Shown one piece after another: positions 49,936 to 59,016 of a stretch of 61,143 nt of DNA. The notes beneath the pieces are model-generated. The model made no database searches, was not told the DNA's origin, and worked only from the letters and a program-made list of their open reading frames with translations. The position numbers were made by a program, and so were the translations under genes. Each line of letters begins with the position of its first letter. Within the stretch, counting starts at the first letter, position 1. Origin of the DNA: TMED8 sp038125725 (GTDB lineage: Bacteria > Pseudomonadota > Alphaproteobacteria > Rhodospirillales > Casp-alpha2); assembly GCA_038125725.1 (NCBI GenBank), contig JAYPEK010000024.1:1-61143 (forward strand), written 5' to 3'.

Positions 49936-50316
49936 ATGAGCGGTCCCGAACAACCCCCGAAGCCCCCCGCCAGAATAGACGACGGTGACGGCGACGGCGG
50001 ACCCAATACCGGCCTGGCGCTGAAGACGCGTCCGAAGACCAAGCGCCCGTCCATGTACAAGGTGCTGATGCTGAACGACGACTACACCCCGATGGAGTTC
50101 GTCGTTTATGTGCTGCAGCGCTTTTTCGGCATGTCGAGCGACCGTGCGACGCAGATCATGCTGCACGTGCACCAGCGCGGCGTCGGCGTCTGCGGCGTCT
50201 ATACCTACGAAGTGGCGGAAACCAAGGTCACGCAAGTGATGGACCTGGCCAAGGAAAACCAACATCCCCTGCAATGCACCATCGAAAAGGATGGTAGCGA
50301 CAACGAGGAGAACTGA
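49936..50316 (+). CDS. clpS: ATP-dependent Clp protease adaptor ClpS
   Basis: 126 residues. A disordered N-terminal extension (about 1-36) precedes the ClpS core: YKVLMLNDDYTPMEFVV, MLHVHQRGVGVCGVYTYEVAETK. The NDDYTP and HxxG segments line the N-degron pocket. It delivers N-end-rule substrates (Leu, Phe, Tyr, Trp) to ClpAP. GGGAGAACC gives the start at 49936. It lies two bases upstream of clpA. Confidence 0.95.
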   Translation: MSGPEQPPKPPARIDDGDGDGGPNTGLALKTRPKTKRPSMYKVLMLNDDYTPMEFVVYVLQRFFGMSSDRATQIMLHVHQRGVGVCGVYTYEVAETKVTQVMDLAKENQHPLQCTIEKDGSDNEEN

Positions 50317-50318
50317 AC

Positions 50319-52658
<2,340 letters not shown>

Positions 52659-52794
52659 GCGGCCCCCCCAACCTTCGGGGTTCAAGCGTTCCGGTGCGCA
52701 TTCATGCGCGCCGGCAAGCGCGACCGCGCGCCGGGCCGCGTGGCCCGTGAGCCAAGCGTCTCGGAGAGACGCGCCCGGCGCTTGAGGGGCTAAA

Positions 52795-53349
52795 CTAAGA
52801 AGGACAGGCGACGTCGGCCAGATAGACGACGCGCGATGCGCCCTTCGGGTTCACGCGGATGCTGTCTTTCGAACCCAGCTTGTAGAATTCGCGACCCATC
52901 GACTGACCGGTAATGGAGAAGCGCTCGACCGCCGCTGCCCGGCATTCGCCGCATTCGTTGACCAGCGCGATGCCGCCACGCGCGGTGCCGACGAGCGAAA
53001 CGCAGGCATCCCCCTTGGCGGTATTTTTGACATCCCGGCTGCGTTCCTGCACGTCGCGGCAGGGAATGTCGGAGGTGACGCGCGAGCGTCCCGGCCCCTT
53101 GAACGGCAGCGAGAACTTGCTGCCCGGCAGCAGATCGTAGGTGCGCATCGTCGGCGCGCCCTGGTTGCCCGCACGGCGACGCTGCACCGAGACCCGCCGG
53201 CAAACATCGCAGGAATTGACGACGAATTCGCTTGGCCCCTGCGAATACATGCGCACGCAGCGCTGCGAACTGGCATCGGCGGGCGCCGACAGCGTCGAAG
53301 CTGCTGCCGCGATCATGGCCAGGAACAAGGAAAATCGCAGGAAAACCAT
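52795..53349 (-). CDS. Secreted Cys-rich hypothetical protein
   Basis: 184 residues: signal peptide (cleaved near ADA-SS, residue 27) and a mature domain with eight or more cysteines (QRCVRM, SCDVCRRV, IPCRDVQ, DACVSL, ECGECRA, VACPS) that probably form disulphides in the periplasm. No known domain. The start at 53349 lacks a strong ribosome site. The 135 bp between it and clpA holds only short dyads (such as CGTCTC-GGA-GAGACG). Confidence 0.7.
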   Translation of the reverse strand: MVFLRFSLFLAMIAAAASTLSAPADASSQRCVRMYSQGPSEFVVNSCDVCRRVSVQRRRAGNQGAPTMRTYDLLPGSKFSLPFKGPGRSRVTSDIPCRDVQERSRDVKNTAKGDACVSLVGTARGGIALVNECGECRAAAVERFSITGQSMGREFYKLGSKDSIRVNPKGASRVVYLADVACPS

Positions 53350-53384
53350 GACCCAGAGGGTAGCGGCGAAGGGTTAAGGAAGAG

Positions 53385-54557
53385 TCAATCTTCCTCGTTC
53401 CGATAGGGCGAATGATTGGAGAGCGCGGCCATTTCGTGGCGGAGCGCCTGGCGCTCCTCATCCAGGAAGCGCGCCACGGCCTTCCTAAAGCCCGCATCCG
53501 CGATCCAGTGGGCGGAGTAGGTGGGGGTGGGCAGGTAGCCGCGCTGGATCTTGTGCTGGCCCTGGGCGCCGGCCTCGACCCAATCGAGGCCGTTCTGAAT
53601 GGCGAAGTCGATGGCCTGATAGTAGCAGGTCTCGAAGTGCAGGAACTTGTAGTGCTCGTCGCAGCCCCAGTTGCGCCCGAAGATGCTGTCGCCGCCGACG
53701 AGGTTGAGCGCGCCGGCGACGGTCCGCTCGCCGTCTTCCGCCACCATCAGCACCACCTTGTCGCCCAGGCGTTCGCCAAGCAGGTGGAAAAACTCGGGCG
53801 TCAGGTAGTTGGATCCCCACTTGCGATCCACGGTGTTGCGGTAGAAGCGGAAGAAGGCGCGCCAGTGCGCCTCGGTGATGTCGCCACCCTGGAGAGCACG
53901 GAAAGTAAGGCCGGTCTCGGCCACCTTCTGGCGCTCCTTGCGCAGCTGTTTGCGCTTGCGCGACGCCAACTGGCCGAGGAAATCGTCGAAGGTCTCGTAG
54001 CCGCGGTTCTGCCAGTGAAACTGCTGGCCGACACGCTGCAGGAACCCGAGCTCGCCCAACAGCGACCATTCCGATTGCGTCGGGAAGGTGATGTGCAGCG
54101 ACGAAACCTCGAGCTTGTCCGCCAGTTGCACCATCGCCGCCGCCAGCGCCTGGCGAAGTTGCAGGGCCTCTGCGTCCGGCGTCGATGCCGGAACCATGAG
54201 GCGGGGGCCGGTCACCGGTGTGAACGGCACCGCGCACTGCAGTTTCGGATAGTAATGCCCGCCGGCGCGCTCGTAGGCGTCGGCCCAGCCCCAATCGAAC
54301 ACGTATTCGCCGTAAGAGTGATTCTTGAGGTATAGCGGCGCCGCCGCCAACAGCCCGCCCAGGCCGTCCTCGATCACCAGATGCTGCGCCATCCAGCCGG
54401 TTTCGGCGGTGGCGGAGCCGCTGTCCTCGAGGGCGGACAAGAAGGCGTGGGTGACAAAGGGATTCCCGTCTCCCGCGCAGGCATCCCAGGCTTCCGCCGT
54501 CACTTCCGAGAGCGACGAGAGGGCTTTCACGGTGATTTGTTCGCGGCCGTCGGGCAT
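53385..54557 (-). CDS. DUF482-family GNAT/FemAB-like acyltransferase
   Basis: 390 residues. The double-GNAT fold of the peptidogalycan biosynthesis/DUF482 family is recognisable in YLKNHSYGEYVFDWGWADAY, FHWQNRGYETFDDFL, RKQLRKERQKV, the segment RFYRNTVDRKWGSNYLT and the C-terminal GAQGQHKIQRGYLPTPTYSAH. The cytosolic enzyme probably transfers an amino acid or acyl group; its substrate is not known. Confidence 0.87.
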   Translation of the reverse strand: MPDGREQITVKALSSLSEVTAEAWDACAGDGNPFVTHAFLSALEDSGSATAETGWMAQHLVIEDGLGGLLAAAPLYLKNHSYGEYVFDWGWADAYERAGGHYYPKLQCAVPFTPVTGPRLMVPASTPDAEALQLRQALAAAMVQLADKLEVSSLHITFPTQSEWSLLGELGFLQRVGQQFHWQNRGYETFDDFLGQLASRKRKQLRKERQKVAETGLTFRALQGGDITEAHWRAFFRFYRNTVDRKWGSNYLTPEFFHLLGERLGDKVVLMVAEDGERTVAGALNLVGGDSIFGRNWGCDEHYKFLHFETCYYQAIDFAIQNGLDWVEAGAQGQHKIQRGYLPTPTYSAHWIADAGFRKAVARFLDEERQALRHEMAALSNHSPYRNEED

Positions 54558-54645
54558 GATGATTTACATGTGGGGGCGATTACGGGAGATTCACGCTATA
54601 ATTTCCGGTACTTAGCTGGAAATCGTCGGAGAAAACGGACGGGAC

Positions 54646-55887
54646 ATGGGTGCTCGCTTCACGTTCATCGCCTTGTTGGCGCTAATGCTACCTGTGGCCG
54701 GAGATGCCGCCGCCGGCACCAAGGTGCTGGAATACGACAAGTCCGGCAAGGCCACGGTACGGTCCCAGGAGTTCAAGGACAAGCCCGGCAGCACCGGCGG
54801 CCAACAACTCCGCTTCACCAACGATCCCACCGATCCGGTCAATCATTTCCAGCCGGGCGAACTGATCGTCCTCGATCCGCCTAGCGGCTTCACCGATGCC
54901 GTCACCGGCATGGGCTACCGCATCCTCGAAGGCTCCAACCTGCAAGGGCTCGGCGTCACCATGTACCGGCTGCAGATTCCGCCGGGCCGTTCCGTGCCGG
55001 AGGCCCGCCAGGAGGTCTCGGCGCGTTTTCCAGGCGCCGAGGTCGACGCCAACCACCAGTTCGAGGCCCAGGCGCGCCAGGTCATGCACGCGCGCGGCGC
55101 CATGGGCTGGCCGCTGGCTTCCGCGTCCTGCGGGCGGGGCGTGCGGCTGGGGCAGATCGATTCCGGTGTCGACCTTTCGCATGCGGCGCTGCAAGGCCAG
55201 AACGTCACCTTCCAGTCGTTCCATGCCGCCGGTTCGCGTCCGGCACCGATGATCCACGGCACCGCCGTTGCCGCCATGCTGGTCGGCCAGTCGAAGTGGG
55301 GCGGGCTGTTGCCCGGCGCCGAGCTGATGGCCGCGAGCATGTTCGAAACCAGCAAGGACGGGCGCAAGGTGGGGACGGCACTGGGCCTGCTGAAATCGCT
55401 CAACTGGCTGGCCAAGGGCAAGGTGCACGCCATCAACCTGAGCGTCGCCGGTACCGACAACAAGACCCTGCGCTTGGCCTTCGACAAGGCGCGCAAGATC
55501 GGCATGGTGCTGGTTGCCGCCGCCGGCAACTGGGGCCGCGCCGACCGTCCGGCCTATCCGGCCGCCTACAAGCACGTCATCGCGGTGACCGCCGTCAGTA
55601 CCACCAAGCGCATCTACAGCTATGCCAACAAGGGCGACTACATCGATTTCGCCGCGCCAGGCGTCAAGATCTATGCCGCCGTGCCGGGCGGCGCCAAGCT
55701 GATGACCGGCACGTCGTTCGCGTCGCCCTACGTGACGGCGATGGTGGCCCTCGATATCGCCGCCGGCGCCAGCCGACAGGATTCGGCCATCCGTACCTCG
55801 CTCGGCAAGTTCACCGACGATCTCGGTCCGCGCAGCAAGGACAGCGTTTTCGGCTACGGCTTCGTGAAGAAGCGGCCCAACTGCTAG
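54646..55887 (+). CDS. Exported subtilisin-family (S8) serine protease
   Basis: 413 residues: signal peptide (cleaved near AAA-GT, residue 24), a propeptide-like region (about 25-150) and an S8 catalytic domain with D172 (QIDSGVD), H204 (IHGTAVA), oxyanion N295 (AAGNWG) and S357 (GTSFASP). The triad is intact. The stop overlaps the convergent gene's stop by four bases. It could be periplasmic or secreted; no dedicated secretion gene is adjacent. Confidence 0.9.
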   Translation: MGARFTFIALLALMLPVAGDAAAGTKVLEYDKSGKATVRSQEFKDKPGSTGGQQLRFTNDPTDPVNHFQPGELIVLDPPSGFTDAVTGMGYRILEGSNLQGLGVTMYRLQIPPGRSVPEARQEVSARFPGAEVDANHQFEAQARQVMHARGAMGWPLASASCGRGVRLGQIDSGVDLSHAALQGQNVTFQSFHAAGSRPAPMIHGTAVAAMLVGQSKWGGLLPGAELMAASMFETSKDGRKVGTALGLLKSLNWLAKGKVHAINLSVAGTDNKTLRLAFDKARKIGMVLVAAAGNWGRADRPAYPAAYKHVIAVTAVSTTKRIYSYANKGDYIDFAAPGVKIYAAVPGGAKLMTGTSFASPYVTAMVALDIAAGASRQDSAIRTSLGKFTDDLGPRSKDSVFGYGFVKKRPNC

Positions 55888-56993
55888 GGGATCTGGCCCG
55901 TCATCGCCTTCAGGCGGGCCAGCGAAGCTTGCGTTTCCTCCACCAGTTCCGCCACCACCTCGGCGACGCTTGAGACGTCGCGGCACCAGGCGACGCTTTG
56001 GCCGGCGGGTTCGGTGAGCAGGGGCGTGATGTCGTTTTCCTCGACAGCGATGATGACGTCGCCGACCAGCGCATGCTGGTAGGGCATTTTCAGCGGCGCC
56101 GGCGCGCCGGGCTGGCCCCATTCATCGCTCCAGCTTGAGCGGATCTGGCGCTGCGGCTTGCCGGAGGAGGCACGGGTCACCACCGTGTCGGCGCTGCCGG
56201 ACGCCAGCAGTTTCTCCACCTTGCCGGCTTCCAATTGGTGTTCGAGCGTGGTCAGCCACTTGGTGCCGAGCCACACGCCCTCGGCGCCCATGGCCAGGGA
56301 GGCCGCGATCTGCGAGCCGTGGCCGATGCCGCCGGCCGCCAGCACGACGCGCCTATTGCCTTCCTGGGCCGCCATCTCCACCGCCTGCGGCACCAGCGTC
56401 AGGGTGGAGATTTCACCGGTATGGCCGCCGGCCTCGGTGCCCTGCGCGACGATGATCTCGACGCCGGCGTCGAGCGCCGCGCGGGCGTGCTTCGGCAACC
56501 CGATCAGCGCCGCCGTCACCATGCCCTTGGCGTTGGCGCGCTTGACGGCTTCGGCGGTGAAACCGACGCCGAAGGCGAGCATGTTGGTGCTCGATTCCAG
56601 AACCGCGTCCAACTGGCCGTCGAAGAACTCCGGCGAGCGCACCAGCGAATTGAAGAAGACCTGGTTCTTGGCCGGCGGCACGTCGTACTTGCGCTTCAGG
56701 CCATCGACGAATTCCAGATGTTCCGGCGGCAGTTCCGCCTGTAGTTCCTCAAGCGACTTCGACGGCATCCCCTTCGGCAGCATCAGATCGACGCCGAACG
56801 GCTTGTCACCGACGAGTTCCCTGATTTCCGCAAGCCTCTCGCTCACTTCGTCCGGCGCTTCGCGCGCCGCGCCATAGACGCCGAAGCCGCCGGCGTTGGT
56901 CAGCGCCGCCGTTACCGCCACCGAGTGCGAAAAGCCGAAGATCGGCACCTCGATGCCGAGGCGCTCGCAGATGGGGGTCTTGAGGCCGCTCAT
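55884..56993 (-). CDS. Nitronate monooxygenase family protein
   Basis: 369 residues, FMN-dependent TIM-barrel of the 2-nitropropane dioxygenase family: PIFGFSHSVAV and AGGFGVYGAA near the N-terminus, QGTEAGGHTGEI (FMN phosphate and catalytic His region) and LAAGGIGHGSQIAASLAMGA. It oxidises toxic alkyl nitronates. The gene for a RidA-like protein is directly upstream (3 bp), so both form one unit. Confidence 0.88.
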   Translation of the reverse strand: MSGLKTPICERLGIEVPIFGFSHSVAVTAALTNAGGFGVYGAAREAPDEVSERLAEIRELVGDKPFGVDLMLPKGMPSKSLEELQAELPPEHLEFVDGLKRKYDVPPAKNQVFFNSLVRSPEFFDGQLDAVLESSTNMLAFGVGFTAEAVKRANAKGMVTAALIGLPKHARAALDAGVEIIVAQGTEAGGHTGEISTLTLVPQAVEMAAQEGNRRVVLAAGGIGHGSQIAASLAMGAEGVWLGTKWLTTLEHQLEAGKVEKLLASGSADTVVTRASSGKPQRQIRSSWSDEWGQPGAPAPLKMPYQHALVGDVIIAVEENDITPLLTEPAGQSVAWCRDVSSVAEVVAELVEETQASLARLKAMTGQIP

Positions 56994-56996
56994 GGA

Positions 56997-57464
56997 TCAG
57001 GCGAACTCGATGACGGCATCGACCTCGACCGCGACGCCGAGCGGCAGCGCCGGCGCGCCGACGGCGAAGCGCGCATGCTGGCCGGCGGGTTCGCCGAACA
57101 CCTGGACCATCAGATCGGAGGCTCCGTTGATGACTTTCGGCTGGTCGGTGAAAGCGGCCGTGCAGGCGACGAAACCGCCGAGCTTCACCACGCGGCTGAC
57201 GCGGTTGAGATCGCCGATGGCGGCGCCCGCCTGGGCGATGATATTGAGCCCGCAGAGCCGTGCCGCCTGATAGCCGTCGTCGACCGAGAGATCGGCGCCG
57301 ACGCATCCCTTGAACATGATCTCGCCGCCCGAGACCGGAATCTGGCCGGAAACGAACACCAGGTTGCCGCTGACCACGAAGGGCACATAGTTCGCGGCAG
57401 GCGCGGCGGGAGAGGGCAGTTCGATGCCCAGTTCGGCAAGACGGTCTTCGACGGTGGCGCCCAT
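56997..57464 (-). CDS. RidA/YjgF family protein
   Basis: 155 residues, chorismate-mutase-like fold. VSGNLVFVSGQIPVSGG (31-47) and the C-terminal HARFAVGAPALPLGVAVEVDA carry the Arg and LP motif typical of active family members that deaminate reactive enamines. It belongs to the longer (about 150-residue) subgroup. Co-transcribed with the nitronate monooxygenase, suggesting a shared detoxification role. Confidence 0.9.
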   Translation of the reverse strand: MGATVEDRLAELGIELPSPAAPAANYVPFVVSGNLVFVSGQIPVSGGEIMFKGCVGADLSVDDGYQAARLCGLNIIAQAGAAIGDLNRVSRVVKLGGFVACTAAFTDQPKVINGASDLMVQVFGEPAGQHARFAVGAPALPLGVAVEVDAVIEFA

Positions 57465-57565
57465 GGCGGCGATCCTTTCGTTGATGCGGGTGAATTTTCG
57501 AAGCGGATGGTAGCGCCCACGAAGCGCCGGGCCAAGAGGGCTGGCCCCCGGTCAGACCCGTCCGG

Positions 57566-58798
57566 TCAGATCTTGAAGCTGGAGCCTTCGCTCGGCGCCA
57601 CGACCTGGGTCGAGGAATTACGTGCCGCCAGAAGCCGCGTCGCGGTTTCCAGCTTGGCATCGATGGCGGCGTCGTTCTGATCGGGATCATGATGGAACAG
57701 GTAGAGGGTCTTCACCGCCGCCCTGTCGGCCAGCTCCACCACCTTGGAAATGCACGAATGCCCCCAGCCGACCTTGGTCTTGTATTCGTCGTCGGAATAG
57801 GTGGTGTCGGTGATCAGCACGTCGGCGTCCTGGCAGAATTCCGCCAGGCGGTCCTCGTACTGCGAGGAATGAAACTCGCTGCCGTCCAGGAACAGTTCGT
57901 TGTCGGTGACGTAACAGATCGAGCGGCCGTTGTAGTTGACCCGGTAGCCGAGGCACTTGCCGGGATGCGACAGGAGCTTGGTCTCGACCTGGATGCCGTC
58001 GACCTCCAGCGTTTCTTCCTCCAGGTCGTCGAAATAGACCCGGGCGCCGAACTCGCTCAGCGTGATCTGGAAATAGACCCCGTCCATCTGCGCCGAGATC
58101 AGCTCGCGCATGGAGACGTCGCCCTGGTTGGCACCGAGGATCTGGAACTCGTTGCCGGGGATGTAGAGCGGCGCGAAGAACGGGATGGCGTTGATATGAT
58201 CCCAGTGCGGATGCGAGATGAAGATGCGGGCCTGGATGCGCTTGCGGCCCTTTTTCATCAACCAGTCGCCGAGGCGCTTGATGCCGGAGCCGCCGTCGAA
58301 GACGAAGAACTGCCGGCGTGGGAATTCCAGGCTGACGCAAGACATGTTGCCGCCGTATTTCAGCGTGTCCGCCCCCGAGGCCGGCAGGGTGCCGCGCACG
58401 CCCCAGAAGGTCATGTCGATCTCGTCCTTGAGCACGCGCTCGACCTCGGCGGCGAAGGTCTCGATGTTGAGGGGCTTGCGGATATAGCCGTTGGCGCCGA
58501 ACTCGAAGGCGCGCTTCCGGTCGAATTCATAGGCCTTGGCGGTGACCATGATGAATTTGACGGACTTCAGTTCTTCCGTCTCGCGGATGCGCTTCAACAG
58601 GTTGAGGCCGTCGACCTCGGGCATCATCAGATCGCAGATGATGCAGTCCGGGCGGGTTTCGAGAATCTTCTCGTAGGCGGTGACGGAATTGGTGGTCGCG
58701 GTGACCTTGGCGCCCGTCGACTGCAGCATCCGTACGATGATGTCCGCGGTCAGCGAATCGTCGTCGATGACGAGGATTTCCGGTTTGGCGTCGGTCAC
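57566..58798 (-). CDS. Response regulator fused to a metallo-beta-lactamase-fold hydrolase
   Basis: 410 residues. The receiver domain (1-125) has D56 in IICDLMMP and K108 in IRKPLN. It is joined to an MBL-fold domain (about 128-405) that begins FWGVRGTLPASG and contains HPHWDH (H196, H198, D200, H201), SHPG (H278), TDTTY (D331), GHS (H347) and LFHHDP (H369, H370). The full two-metal ligand set is present, so it is likely an active hydrolase or phosphodiesterase switched by phosphorylation. No kinase is adjacent. Such output domains are uncommon in response regulators. Confidence 0.92.
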   Translation of the reverse strand: MTDAKPEILVIDDDSLTADIIVRMLQSTGAKVTATTNSVTAYEKILETRPDCIICDLMMPEVDGLNLLKRIRETEELKSVKFIMVTAKAYEFDRKRAFEFGANGYIRKPLNIETFAAEVERVLKDEIDMTFWGVRGTLPASGADTLKYGGNMSCVSLEFPRRQFFVFDGGSGIKRLGDWLMKKGRKRIQARIFISHPHWDHINAIPFFAPLYIPGNEFQILGANQGDVSMRELISAQMDGVYFQITLSEFGARVYFDDLEEETLEVDGIQVETKLLSHPGKCLGYRVNYNGRSICYVTDNELFLDGSEFHSSQYEDRLAEFCQDADVLITDTTYSDDEYKTKVGWGHSCISKVVELADRAAVKTLYLFHHDPDQNDAAIDAKLETATRLLAARNSSTQVVAPSEGSSFKI

Positions 58799-58936
58799 GT
58801 GCAGGCTCCGGCCCGAAAGAGGTTCATGTGAGGCTCATGGACCTCAGGCTAGGCCGTGGATGGCGCCGGTGTCCAGGGATTTCGGGGTCGGGATTAGGGC
58901 GAAAATTCGGCTGGGCCAGGGGCGTTAGCGGCAGGG

Positions 58937-58982
58937 CAAAAAAAGTGGGGCGCTGCCGGGGAGGGCCCCCGACACGCGCCCC
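58937..58982 (-). terminator. Terminator of nrdJ
   Basis: On the minus strand, GGGGCGC...GCGCCCC (58947-58953 and 58976-58982 on the plus strand) encloses a second stem GTCGGGG/CCCCGGC, and is followed by a run of seven T. Strong rho-independent terminator. Confidence 0.85.
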
Positions 58983-59016
58983 AAGTTTCCCAGGGAGGAT
59001 TCGTCAATTCCCTTCC

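Noticed and set aside
52659..52794. Possible terminator after clpA (CGTCTC-GGA-GAGACG)
   Set aside because: Short stem, three-base loop and no T-run, so a terminator call is not supported.
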